64,000 bases of DNA. It comes from Agaribacterium sp. ZY112. GTDB taxonomy: Bacteria > Pseudomonadota > Gammaproteobacteria > Pseudomonadales > Cellvibrionaceae. This document shows, piece by piece, positions 56,207 through 64,000 of the stretch (the first letter of the stretch is position 1; each line of letters begins with the position of its first letter). The notes beneath the pieces are model-generated. The model worked only from the letters and a program-made list of their open reading frames with translations, was not told where the DNA came from and ran no database searches. Both the position numbers and the translations under genes were made by a program. Where the stretch lies: assembly GCF_041346925.1 (NCBI RefSeq), contig NZ_CP166840.1, positions 4,029,001 to 4,093,000 of the forward strand, written 5' to 3'.

Positions 56207-57823
56207 TCACTTCGAAGGCCTAGTACAAGCTAAACGCTTCTCTATTGAGATGCCTAGGCGTTTTGCCAACCTAGACAGATTTGCTCTATCCACTTTTAAG
56301 CGTTTTGCTGCGCGGCTCCAGCTACCCCGCTCCTGCTCCAAGGCTCGAAGTATCAAACCACGTTGAAACTCATCTATGGCGCCACGTAGACCAAGTGATT
56401 CAGTACTTAAATCAATCGCACTAGTAGCAGCCCCCATACCCGAGATGAATGTGCTATTTGAGCCCTCTTCAAAACGTAATGATGAGCTATCGACAGCAGC
56501 TAAGTCACAATCTATTAAATCAACCACAACCATTGCACTATTTTTAGCCCGAGCTTTTGCCTTTAACGATGAGCGGCTAATAAAATGCTCTAACTCACGA
56601 ACATTACCCGGCCACTCATAGTGGCGAATATAATTCTCAACCCCAGCGGAAAGCTTAACCTGTCCTATGCCTAGTTTCCTTTTGATCAACTCAATAAAAT
56701 AACCAGCAATTAACGGGGCATCCTGTAAACGCTTACGCAAAGGAGGTGCATGGACAGGGTATACATTTAAGCGATGGTATAAATCCGCACGAAACTTATT
56801 GGCTCTTATTTCGTTTTGTAAATCACGATTTGTAGCCGCAATAACTCTTACATCAACGTGCACTATTTGATCTTGCCCCAAGGCTTGAACTTCCCCACTT
56901 TGCAGCACACGCAACAGCTTACTTTGGGCGGCTAGCGGTAGCTCACCAATCTCATCCAAAAACAAGGTTCCGCCATCAGCAACTTGAAACTTGCCAGCCC
57001 TTTCTTTATCGGCCCCAGTAAAAGCCCCCTTAGTATGACCAAAGAGCTCACTCTCAATTAAGTTTTCGGGTAACGCTGCGCAGTTGATATACACCATCGG
57101 CTCTTGACTTCGGTGCGATAAGCCGTGGATATTTTGGGCAATGAGCTCTTTTCCAGAACCACTTTCACCACTTATTAATACAGGAAAATCTGAAGGCGCG
57201 ACGAGGGCTATTTCTTTTTTCAGCGTTTTAATTTCTGGACTAAGACCAATGATTTCATGCCTCTGCTGCCCTCCCTGCCCTACAACAGCTTCTAGAACCT
57301 GCTTAGAGTGATTAACGCTGTGCTCAAGAACATCCAAAGTAAGGGCGGTATAAAGATTGGTTGCGGCAAGTGACGCAATTAACTCCAAGGTTTTCTCAGA
57401 AATAGCTTCAAATTCGGCAGGCTCTAAGCTATCAAGAGTCAAAGCACCCACAAGCTTATTCTCAAAATATAAAGGTAAGCCCATGCATGAATGCACTGGT
57501 AAAGCGCCCTCCCTTGCAATTAACAACCCGTCATAAGGATCCGGTAAGGGACAATCAGGAGGGAAGCGGACTGCCTTTCTAGAAGTCACAATTTGTTGTA
57601 AGCGCGGGTTCTGCTCAAGTATAAAACGCCGACCAAGGCTTTCTTTGGATAAGCCCTGCATGGCAATAGGAGACAAGTAATCACCATAAAACTGAAGTAG
57701 AGCAATAGCATCACAAGGAATCACCTTGCGAACATGGCTCAACATTTGATCAAAACGATCAACACTGTTGATACTTTTAGCCAAACCTAAAGAAAGATCT
57801 ATAAGTGTATCGGCAGAAATCAA
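56207..57823 (-). CDS. norR: nitric oxide-responsive sigma-54 activator NorR
   Basis: A 538-aa bacterial enhancer-binding protein. The N-terminal GAF domain ([15 protein letters not shown] and [20 protein letters not shown]) resembles NorR's iron-based NO sensor. The central AAA+ domain has [12 protein letters not shown] (Walker A) and GAFTGA for sigma-54 contact. The C-terminal HTH is [20 protein letters not shown]. Start is TTG at 57823 with GGAGGG 7 bases upstream; a longer frame begins at 57838 within that ribosome-binding site. It is divergent from the small membrane protein and hmp genes. Confidence 0.93.
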   Translation of the reverse strand: MISADTLIDLSLGLAKSINSVDRFDQMLSHVRKVIPCDAIALLQFYGDYLSPIAMQGLSKESLGRRFILEQNPRLQQIVTSRKAVRFPPDCPLPDPYDGLLIAREGALPVHSCMGLPLYFENKLVGALTLDSLEPAEFEAISEKTLELIASLAATNLYTALTLDVLEHSVNHSKQVLEAVVGQGGQQRHEIIGLSPEIKTLKKEIALVAPSDFPVLISGESGSGKELIAQNIHGLSHRSQEPMVYINCAALPENLIESELFGHTKGAFTGADKERAGKFQVADGGTLFLDEIGELPLAAQSKLLRVLQSGEVQALGQDQIVHVDVRVIAATNRDLQNEIRANKFRADLYHRLNVYPVHAPPLRKRLQDAPLIAGYFIELIKRKLGIGQVKLSAGVENYIRHYEWPGNVRELEHFISRSSLKAKARAKNSAMVVVDLIDCDLAAVDSSSLRFEEGSNSTFISGMGAATSAIDLSTESLGLRGAIDEFQRGLILRALEQERGSWSRAAKRLKVDRANLSRLAKRLGISIEKRLACTRPSK

Positions 57824-57861
57824 AACCAAACCCTCCAAAAGAGTTCTTCAAACCACAAAAA

Positions 57862-57872
57862 GTCATTATGAC
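57862..57872. promoter_or_regulatory. NorR enhancer site 1
   Basis: GTCATTATGAC fits the NorR consensus GT-N7-AC and is a near-perfect inverted repeat. It lies between norR and the divergent operon. NorR binds three sites in E. coli; two are evident here. Confidence 0.7.
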
Positions 57873-57885
57873 ACAAAAAGATGGA

Positions 57886-57896
57886 GTCATAATGAC
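57886..57896. promoter_or_regulatory. NorR enhancer site 2
   Basis: GTCATAATGAC is the second GT-N7-AC inverted repeat, 24 bases from the first (start to start). A clear third site was not found. Confidence 0.7.
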
Positions 57897-57925
57897 TTCA
57901 AACGTTGTCAAAGCATAATAACTTA

Positions 57926-57939
57926 TTGATATATATCAA
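57926..57939. promoter_or_regulatory. FNR/ANR/DNR-type box
   Basis: TTGATATATATCAA is a perfect match to TTGATnnnnATCAA and sits inside a perfect 16-bp palindrome (57925-57940). Its centre is about 45 bases before the predicted sigma-54 start, where such activators usually bind. It suggests added control by oxygen or NO. Confidence 0.7.
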
Positions 57940-57950
57940 TTTTTAAAAGC

Positions 57951-57965
57951 TGGTCTAACGATTGC
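57951..57965 (+). promoter_or_regulatory. sigma-54 (-24/-12) promoter
   Basis: TGGTCTAACGATTGC has GG (57952-57953) and GC (57964-57965) separated by exactly 10 bases, the invariant RpoN spacing. It is about 80 bases upstream of the 94-aa gene and downstream of the NorR sites, as needed for a NorR-driven promoter. Confidence 0.75.
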
Positions 57966-58044
57966 TCTAGCACTAGTAATAGATAGAGGTGATGGCTACT
58001 CAGCCCAACACACTTCAGTGATTACAAGAAACTAAGGAGCACTT

Positions 58045-58329
58045 ATGAAAACAGCCAAAGCAACAAGCTTAAGCCCCCAAGCTTCTACATACAGAGACTT
58101 TAGCGAGCAAACATATCGACGCATTCTTTTTTGGGGCAACAAGCTGCTCTATGGATCTCTCGTTCTCATAGCCATAGCTATTTCACTTAGCTACGGCTAC
58201 GCCAGCGCACTACCAATAAGCGTTCAAATAGCGGCACATATATCCATTTTGCTTTTTGCAACAAGCATCAAAATTGCCTATGCCATGCGCTGCACAGCGC
58301 AATATGGGCTTGGCATTGAAGTTCAATAA
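58045..58329 (+). CDS. small membrane protein of the NO locus
   Basis: A 94-aa protein with two hydrophobic helices (about 33-50 and 58-78) after a polar N-terminus. No family I am sure of. It starts behind the NorR/sigma-54 control region and is followed 21 bases later by hmp, so it is probably co-induced by nitric oxide. Possible roles are a partner or anchor of the NO system. Confidence 0.7.
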   Translation: MKTAKATSLSPQASTYRDFSEQTYRRILFWGNKLLYGSLVLIAIAISLSYGYASALPISVQIAAHISILLFATSIKIAYAMRCTAQYGLGIEVQ

Positions 58330-58350
58330 TCACACTTAGATAGGTGAAAT

Positions 58351-59535
58351 ATGGAATTAAGTAAAGACGAAATAACACGAGTCAAAAATACAGTCCCCCT
58401 ACTTGAAGAAGCTGGCGTAGCTGTAAGCGAATATTTTTATAAATCAATGTTTGAGAAAAACGCTGAACTAAAAAATATTTTTAACTTAAGCAATCAGGCC
58501 TCGGGTAGACAGCAGTTTGCTCTATTTAACATAGTTGTGGCCTACGCAAAAAACCTAGAAAATTTAGACAAACTATCTAATGACGTTGAACGTACCGCTC
58601 ATAAACATACAAGCCTAAATGTAGCTCCTGAACACTACAAGGTTGTTGGTTATCACATTATAGAAACCCTTAGGCATTTCTTAGGAGATGCCTTTAGTAA
58701 AGAGACAGAAAAAGCGTGGCTAAAAGCTTATTTACAACTAGCGGATATTTTCATCAACCGAGAAGAACAGATCTACTCTAGCAGTGAAAATAAAACAGGC
58801 GGCTGGAAAGGCACTAGAGACTTTGTCGTATTAGAAAAAGAGATCGAGTCAAAGCTCGTCACCAGTTTTTATTTGGCTCCTGTAGACAAGGGCCCTATTG
58901 CTGATTATCGCCCTGGTCAATACATAGGCATCGAACTCAAACCACAAACAAGTGATTACACAGAGGTTCGACAATACTCTCTATCAGATGCAGCCAATCA
59001 AAGTAGCTACCGGATTTCAGTTAAGCGTGAAAGCGAGCCCAACGAAGGAATTGTTTCAAATTATTTACATGACAGCATACATGTTGGAAGCCATGTTAAG
59101 CTGACACCACCCACTGGAGATTTCTTTCTACAAGAAACACATAAGCCTATTGTATTAATCTCTGCAGGGGTTGGCATCACCCCCATGATGGCGATGCTAG
59201 AGCACCTACACAAACAAAATCATTCCGAGTCAGTCACGTTTTTACACGCATGTGACAATGAAAAACAACACAGCTTTCAAGATAGAGTGAAAACAATTTG
59301 CCTTAAGCATAAATGGGAGCACCATACTTGGTACTGGGAAAGCAGCATACAAAATTCACATGTACACACGGGCTTAATGAACTTTAATGACATCCAACGA
59401 CCGCTTAGCGACAGCATATATTATCTATGCGGCCCCCTAGGCTTTATGAAATTTGCTAAAGATAGCCTGAGTGATTTAGGGGTAAAAGAGCAGAATATTC
59501 ACTACGAGATTTTTGGACCATTTGCTGAACTCTAA
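58351..59535 (+). CDS. hmp: flavohemoprotein, nitric oxide dioxygenase
   Basis: A 394-aa protein with an N-terminal globin (residues 1-140, proximal His in the TAHKHTSLNV region) and C-terminal FAD/NAD reductase. RQYSLSD binds FAD, GVGITPMMAMLE binds the nicotinamide ring, and CGPLGFM is typical. It oxidises NO to nitrate using O2 and NAD(P)H. It is the second gene of the NorR-controlled operon. Confidence 0.95.
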   Translation: MELSKDEITRVKNTVPLLEEAGVAVSEYFYKSMFEKNAELKNIFNLSNQASGRQQFALFNIVVAYAKNLENLDKLSNDVERTAHKHTSLNVAPEHYKVVGYHIIETLRHFLGDAFSKETEKAWLKAYLQLADIFINREEQIYSSSENKTGGWKGTRDFVVLEKEIESKLVTSFYLAPVDKGPIADYRPGQYIGIELKPQTSDYTEVRQYSLSDAANQSSYRISVKRESEPNEGIVSNYLHDSIHVGSHVKLTPPTGDFFLQETHKPIVLISAGVGITPMMAMLEHLHKQNHSESVTFLHACDNEKQHSFQDRVKTICLKHKWEHHTWYWESSIQNSHVHTGLMNFNDIQRPLSDSIYYLCGPLGFMKFAKDSLSDLGVKEQNIHYEIFGPFAEL

Positions 59536-59540
59536 TCTAA

Positions 59541-59570
59541 AGGTGCCCAACAACACGCTGTTGGGCACCT
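59541..59570. terminator. terminator between hmp and cytochrome b561
   Basis: AGGTGCCCAACA and TGTTGGGCACCT form a perfect 12-bp stem with a 6-base loop right after the hmp stop. It separates hmp from the convergent b561 gene. Confidence 0.8.
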
Positions 59571-59632
59571 CTTGTAAAAACAATTAATAAAGCAAACTTA
59601 TAAATGCAATAGAACCCAAGCAATAAACCAAA

Positions 59633-60178
59633 CTACATATCTATTTTCTTACCAAGCATACGCATAATGGTGCCATCTTTATCGAGAAACTGATGTTTAA
59701 AAGCGCCCGCGATATGCAAAAGGATAAACAGAATAAGTACCTTACTACCCAAACCATGGACAGCATGCCCCAACTGACCTAACGTTTCGTTCTTGTCGCC
59801 ACTAGCAATCAGCTCCCAACCAAACAGTGCAACAGGATGGCCACCGCCTATAGACATCAAAATACCGGAGATAGGCATAAACAAGGTGCCTAGTAATAAA
59901 ACCCAATGCGTTAAGCTCGCTAGTGGTTTCTCCCATGCTTTAGCTTCAGTAAGGGCTTTAGGAAAGCCATTTTTCATACGCCAAGTAAAACGCAATAACG
60001 CAAAAGCCAGAATCAATACACCAAAGCTTTTATGCTGAGCAATATAGCCCCACTTCTCAGGGCCTCCCTCCAATGACTCAATATAGATACCAAAAGGCAA
60101 CATCACAATCATGCCCAAGGCCAATAACCAATGTAAACTGATGGTGATATGGCTAAATCTCGCGTGGGTATCTTTCAT
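59633..60178 (-). CDS. cytochrome b561
   Basis: A 181-aa four-helix membrane protein with conserved His pairs (ISLHWLLALG, QHKSFG, LTHWVL, LLHIAGAFKHQF) that bind two hemes b. It belongs to the bacterial b561 family, transferring electrons from quinol or to periplasmic acceptors. It is convergent with hmp, but may not be part of the NO response. Confidence 0.92.
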   Translation of the reverse strand: MKDTHARFSHITISLHWLLALGMIVMLPFGIYIESLEGGPEKWGYIAQHKSFGVLILAFALLRFTWRMKNGFPKALTEAKAWEKPLASLTHWVLLLGTLFMPISGILMSIGGGHPVALFGWELIASGDKNETLGQLGHAVHGLGSKVLILFILLHIAGAFKHQFLDKDGTIMRMLGKKIDM

Positions 60179-60330
60179 ATCAAATCCTGTATCCTGATAG
60201 TTAGTAAGAGCGTGACTAAGTCTAACCCTGCTCTGTGTAAATTGGCAAAAGAATGTTTCGCATCAGTACCAGCGGTCAAATCCACCCGTTCGGTAGCTTC
60301 AACTAAAAAAGCAACAGACAGTGATAAACG

Positions 60331-61029
60331 ATGAGTACTAGCGATACACAATTGCAAAATAAATACTCAGAGCTTTGGCAAACAGCACGCTCTGGTTTTG
60401 AGGCCAATGAATTTGAACTCGATACAAACATTGATGATAGTAGCGATTCCCGCCGAGGTATCACCTGCCTCGTAAAGCTTAAAAACAGTCAAGTTAGCAA
60501 GCGAGTATTACAGTTTCATAAACAGGCTCAGCAGCTAGAACCCGAACAATATTACTATCCAGAGAGTGATTTACACCTCACAGTAATGTCGATCATTAGC
60601 TGTATAGCTGGTTTCCACATAAAGCAAATAAACAGCGCGTGCTACATCGAAAAAGTACGAGACTGCCTTACTCAAGTAGCCCCTTTTGATATCGAATTTA
60701 GAGGAATTACAGCCTCGCCTTCTTGCATTATGCTGCAAGGCTTTCCCTTGGGAGATGAAATAGAAAGAGTAAGACGCTTACTGCGTCAAAACTTCAAGCA
60801 CTCTAAGCTGCTAAATAGTATTGATTCACGCTACACCATTAACACCTATCACAGCACCGTGATTCGTATGCGCAGGCCTATCAGCAAGCCCAAGTCCTTC
60901 TTACGCCTACTCGATTCTTATCGAGATCACCATTTTGGTCGTATACGCATAAACGGCTTAGAGCTCGTTTTTAACGACTGGTATCAGCGTAAAGCTCTAA
61001 CTCAGAAGCTTGCAGACTTTAAGCTATAA
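60331..61029 (+). CDS. 2H phosphoesterase-like (2'-5' RNA ligase superfamily) protein
   Basis: A 232-aa protein with two HxT motifs, DLHLTVMS (about 81-88) and YHSTVIRM (about 173-180), the catalytic pair of 2H phosphoesterases/2'-5' RNA ligases. It could cut cyclic phosphates on RNA or nucleotides. Substrate unknown. Confidence 0.78.
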   Translation: MSTSDTQLQNKYSELWQTARSGFEANEFELDTNIDDSSDSRRGITCLVKLKNSQVSKRVLQFHKQAQQLEPEQYYYPESDLHLTVMSIISCIAGFHIKQINSACYIEKVRDCLTQVAPFDIEFRGITASPSCIMLQGFPLGDEIERVRRLLRQNFKHSKLLNSIDSRYTINTYHSTVIRMRRPISKPKSFLRLLDSYRDHHFGRIRINGLELVFNDWYQRKALTQKLADFKL

Positions 61030-61068
61030 CTACACATATTGGACAGAGAGAACGACTAGCTAGCCTTC

Positions 61069-61365
61069 TTAGTACTGCTCGTCCTCCTGATTGGCAAATA
61101 CCGGCTTACTCACGACTTCAATATAAATAGCTTCAGAATTGGCAGAGGCTGCTTCATCAATGCATTTTTTTAGCTCACCGGGGTGTACGGCCGCAGCGGC
61201 CTCTTCGCTATAACCAAACTTACAATCAAATGACCAGTAGCTAGCACCTGAAGGCAAATCTTGTTTACGAGCATTACTTTGAAATTTTTTAATATCGTGC
61301 TTAATGCTATCAACGATACGCGCAGCTTTGATCTTAGGGTGGACTAAAGAATAAGTCTTTTTCAT
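61069..61365 (-). CDS. DUF6172-like small protein
   Basis: A 98-aa soluble protein; MKKTYSLVHPKIKAARIVDS, then YWSFDCKFG and VHPGELKKCIDEA resemble DUF6172. Function unknown. Confidence 0.75.
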   Translation of the reverse strand: MKKTYSLVHPKIKAARIVDSIKHDIKKFQSNARKQDLPSGASYWSFDCKFGYSEEAAAAVHPGELKKCIDEAASANSEAIYIEVVSKPVFANQEDEQY

Positions 61366-61583
61366 GGATAATCCGATAAATAATAAGAGGGCTGCTCTAC
61401 CAAGAACGATTTATACCATCGCTATAAATAAGACCATAGCCATATAAGGACTATGAGCTTAGACCAAAAACACAACAGGGCAGATGTGTACACATAGCTT
61501 AAGGCGCAAGCAGTATTAGGGCGCCATGATAAGCCTGTAGGCGTATTTGTACAGTGCTATTGGGTGGTAAAACAGCCAACAAC

Positions 61584-62804
61584 TTACTCAGCCACCATCA
61601 AACCGACTATGACCGCTTTATGACCGGAAGATTCGGCTGAGCCTTCTCGTAATACGGTCGAATTAACTTGGCAACTTAAACGGTGCTGACCTTCGGCAAG
61701 TTCATCAAACAGCATGGTCGCAGCAAGGCGATCATAGCTTTGAGCAAAGCGATCCCAAAAGGCAACCCGCGTCTGCCCTCCGTCATCCACCGAGCATGTC
61801 ATTTGCCCGCCATCGCTGATCTTCATCAACTCCAAACCAATAACTGAACCGCTAAAGTCAAACTGAAAGCTCTGACCAAGCTCGCACACAAGTCCGATAG
61901 TTTGATGAACACAGCTATGGTCACTGACCGTTGAAGCGGCCTGAATAGTTGCATGCTCTAGACCCGATGCCATCAACGTCGTCGTTGTCTGCCCCAAACC
62001 CTTCGCACCAATAAGCTGGGGCTCTAAAGCCGAAATGACCGCGTCAGCATAGAGCCTATGGCCTTGATTATTAGGGTGCACACCATCTGGAAGATAGCTT
62101 GTGATCGCTAGCGACTCTGAAAGTACCTGCTGCCAAAGGGCGGAACCTACATCAATGTAAATAAGGTTGTTTTGCTCGGCTGCCTCACGAGAGAACTCAA
62201 CATTATAGGGCTCTTGACCATTGCGCACAGAAGCGCCAAACCAGCTAGCGGTTGTAGCAACCGAAACCAGCACAACGTCGGGGTTTATGGCCCGTAATTT
62301 ATAAACTAAGGCATCCATATGCTTGACCACAAAGACCCTATCCATAGGATCATTCACTGCAAATTCAATAAACACCAGATCAGGAATAAAGCCAACTAAG
62401 TCACGCTCAACACGAAAGGTAGCGTATTGCGAGTTCGTACCACTGACAGCGATATTTCGTGAATTGATGCCCTGTTGATAATACTGTTCTAGCCAATCTG
62501 CAACGAGGTAAGACCACGCTTGGTCAAGCGGCGTTGCGGCGGCGCCTTCCGTAATGGAGCCTCCAATAAACACCACATTAACAGCTTCTGATACAGAAGA
62601 TCTGGGCTCACGCCTAAGTTCAGAGCTAGGCGCAGGACTGGGATCAAGAGAAGGCGAGTGATCGGGAGTTGGACTGAATTGTGACTCTGGGCTGGAACCC
62701 ATGTCGGCAGCAGGAGCTTCCTCCTTTTGCGCCGTGCCTCCACATGCGCTCACAAACAAAGCGGCTGCAATAATAGATGTAAGTATTAGAAATCGACGTT
62801 TCAT
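61584..62804 (-). CDS. SGNH/GDSL hydrolase lipoprotein
   Basis: A 406-aa lipoprotein from the ATG at 62804 (AGGA upstream). The lipobox ends VSAC, then a Ser/Pro-rich linker of about 45 residues. The catalytic domain has GGSITEG (Ser block), FAVNDP, and YLPDGVHPN (Asp/His block). Such enzymes deacetylate polysaccharides in algal or plant degradation; a beta-rich C-terminal domain may bind substrate. The P/S linker resembles those of the large enzyme. Confidence 0.88.
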   Translation of the reverse strand: MKRRFLILTSIIAAALFVSACGGTAQKEEAPAADMGSSPESQFSPTPDHSPSLDPSPAPSSELRREPRSSVSEAVNVVFIGGSITEGAAATPLDQAWSYLVADWLEQYYQQGINSRNIAVSGTNSQYATFRVERDLVGFIPDLVFIEFAVNDPMDRVFVVKHMDALVYKLRAINPDVVLVSVATTASWFGASVRNGQEPYNVEFSREAAEQNNLIYIDVGSALWQQVLSESLAITSYLPDGVHPNNQGHRLYADAVISALEPQLIGAKGLGQTTTTLMASGLEHATIQAASTVSDHSCVHQTIGLVCELGQSFQFDFSGSVIGLELMKISDGGQMTCSVDDGGQTRVAFWDRFAQSYDRLAATMLFDELAEGQHRLSCQVNSTVLREGSAESSGHKAVIVGLMVAE

Positions 62805-62939
62805 AAACAATTCCTTAAGCAGATCGCAGCAACACAGTGATTAACTGCGCTGTGTTTTATTGTTTTTTGTGATCTTAAGCTACGTAAAGCAAGAAGCTTG
62901 CGGCCATTGCATATACTGATAAATAAGGCATGCACTATA

Positions 62940-63857
62940 ATGGATGCCAATAAACCGATAGTCACACTGATTAAAATGACAACAAGAGTCCCATCTTTTT
63001 TTCTATCGCTTTTTCTATTTAAGGCGTTTTTTAGCTTCGCTGCACTTGCGAGCCAAGCTCAAAGCAATAATGCAGACATTCCTAAAGAGTTAGTCGTTGC
63101 TGCTCGAGGAATGCCTGAGATCTGGGCCGAACAAGTTGGCAAGCAAAGCTGTGATCGCTATAAGTTACCCGAGCAACATGATTTAACTCGAGGCTTTTAT
63201 GAGAGCCTGATCGCATGCCGAGCGTTAAAAGCTGCTGGTATAGACACCCGTTTTAAGTTTATTGCCCCGCCAAGCCATGCACGCGCCATTCGTATGGTTG
63301 AAGAAGGTAAGGTCGACCTACTAAGCGAAAGTGCTTGGTTAAGTGATAGCAACCCCGAACTTGTCTATATCAGCGATGCTGTTGTTCGTGAGGGGCGCTT
63401 TGTAAAAGGGCTTTATGCACTCAAAGGCCATCCGATACTAGCAAGCGAAACACCAGAACAAGACTACAAGAACTACCGGGCGATTACGGTTGAGTTTTGG
63501 CATCACGACAAACAGGCTCTAAAAAGTATTACCGACAACATCGTTTATACGGCGCAACACAACCGAGCTCATGAAATGCTTTTAGCTGGGCGAGCTGACT
63601 ACACCCTTTATAAGTTCGCAGAACAAGAGAACCTAGAAACCAATGTCGAGGGCGTGCCCGTACTGCCTGTTCAAGGTATTAAAGTGGCGCTACCTGGCAG
63701 CCGTCATTTTTTAGTTAACGCCCAAAAACCCTACGCCGACAATTTAACCAAGGCATTAAACAAAGGTTTAATGATATTAAGAGAAGAACAAGACATTGAA
63801 GACTTCTTGGGAGTCTCACCAACGGCTGTAGAAGACTGGATTCTACTCAACCCTTAG
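62940..63857 (+). CDS. periplasmic solute-binding protein (family 3-like)
   Basis: A 305-aa protein with a hydrophobic signal region (FFLSLFLFKAFFSFAALAS). The body resembles family 3 periplasmic binding proteins (ARAIRMVEEGKVDLLSESAW, then a second domain ending FLGVSPTAVEDW). No permease gene is nearby, so it may serve as a sensor or an orphan binder. Starts at 62940 or 62976 are both possible; a TTG at 62898 is unlikely. Confidence 0.75.
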   Translation: MDANKPIVTLIKMTTRVPSFFLSLFLFKAFFSFAALASQAQSNNADIPKELVVAARGMPEIWAEQVGKQSCDRYKLPEQHDLTRGFYESLIACRALKAAGIDTRFKFIAPPSHARAIRMVEEGKVDLLSESAWLSDSNPELVYISDAVVREGRFVKGLYALKGHPILASETPEQDYKNYRAITVEFWHHDKQALKSITDNIVYTAQHNRAHEMLLAGRADYTLYKFAEQENLETNVEGVPVLPVQGIKVALPGSRHFLVNAQKPYADNLTKALNKGLMILREEQDIEDFLGVSPTAVEDWILLNP

Positions 63858-64000
63858 TACATAAAGCCTGTAACTTTAGCACGGTGTTCAAATTGCGCCC
63901 CGTTGCAGCAACAGCAAGTAGCTTGTCGATATTGGCAACCAGTTTAGAGCGACCAATGCCTTCAGGAGCATGCAAATAAAAGGCTTTCTCGCCCACGGTA
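63847..64000 (-). CDS. DUF1697-like protein, C-terminal fragment (cut by window edge)
   Basis: The last 50 codons are present, ending TGA at 63849-63847. They read TVGEKAFYLHAPEGIGRSKL and continue to NTVLKLQALCTKG, matching DUF1697 C-termini. The stop lies 9 bases inside the end of the convergent binding-protein gene, so the two genes overlap tail to tail. Function is unknown. Confidence 0.7.
   Translation of the reverse strand, partial: TVGEKAFYLHAPEGIGRSKLVANIDKLLAVAATGRNLNTVLKLQALCTKG

Noticed and set aside
1..64000. Search for tRNA, rRNA, CRISPR repeats, transposases or an integron integrase
   Set aside because: None recognised on either strand; absence from the window does not exclude them elsewhere in the genome.

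Overview
The window looks like a chromosomal segment of a marine, polysaccharide-degrading gammaproteobacterium, most likely of the Cellvibrionaceae type. This is an inference from gene content: secreted multidomain enzymes with Pro/Ser linkers (1444-aa glycoside hydrolase-like protein, ExeM-type nuclease, SGNH lipoprotein), a sulfatase, a CioAB-type oxidase and a NorR/Hmp nitric-oxide pair. No rRNA, tRNA, CRISPR array, transposase or integrase gene was found. Two genes are cut by the window ends (an SDR start at 1-48 and a DUF1697-like C-terminus at 63847-64000); both are shorter than a normal ORF cut-off.

Layout. 1-8 kb: SDR/DoxX with a divergent LysR regulator; a secreted sulfatase with a divergent AraC regulator; a GbsR-cioA-cioB operon. 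8.3-23.3 kb: an accessory stretch of small, mostly plus-strand genes (L,D-transpeptidase, MA-type peptidase, small membrane proteins, lipoprotein, SDR, GNATs, phosphoribosyltransferase, phosphatase, 4-OT tautomerase) separated by integron attC-like sites. Three sites are well formed, with paired R and L boxes and unpaired bases (8696-8805, 10209-10328, 15319-15408); a fourth is weaker (17471-17533) and several are half-sites. No integrase is present, so this reads as a decayed cassette cluster (CALIN-like). It contains frameshifted and start-less genes, and a reversed 3.4-kb gene for a secreted LamG/CxxCH/tectonin protein. 23.4-36.9 kb: membrane, TPR, XRE, delta-class carbonic anhydrase-like and CMD genes, then a diheme cytochrome/PhoX-like pair, an orphan ChaN/EreA-like protein, a serine beta-lactamase-like lipoprotein and an orphan Cys-rich protein. 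36.9-51.2 kb: ExeM-like nuclease and a run of small housekeeping or stress genes, including an ECF sigma factor with a Cys-rich tail, RsgA and Tag. 51.3-55.6 kb: the large carbohydrate-active enzyme. 56.2-60.2 kb: nitric-oxide locus (norR, a small membrane protein, hmp, cytochrome b561). 60.3-64 kb: 2H phosphoesterase, DUF6172-like protein, SGNH lipoprotein, periplasmic binding protein.

Working together. The best-resolved control unit is the 57.84-58.04 kb spacer between norR and hmp. It carries two GT-N7-AC inverted repeats fitting NorR enhancers, a perfect FNR/ANR-type box and a GG-N10-GC sigma-54 promoter ahead of a 94-aa membrane protein and Hmp. Several secreted proteins suggest algal or plant polysaccharide, nucleic acid and phosphate scavenging. 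All functions are read from motifs and family knowledge; no database search was run.
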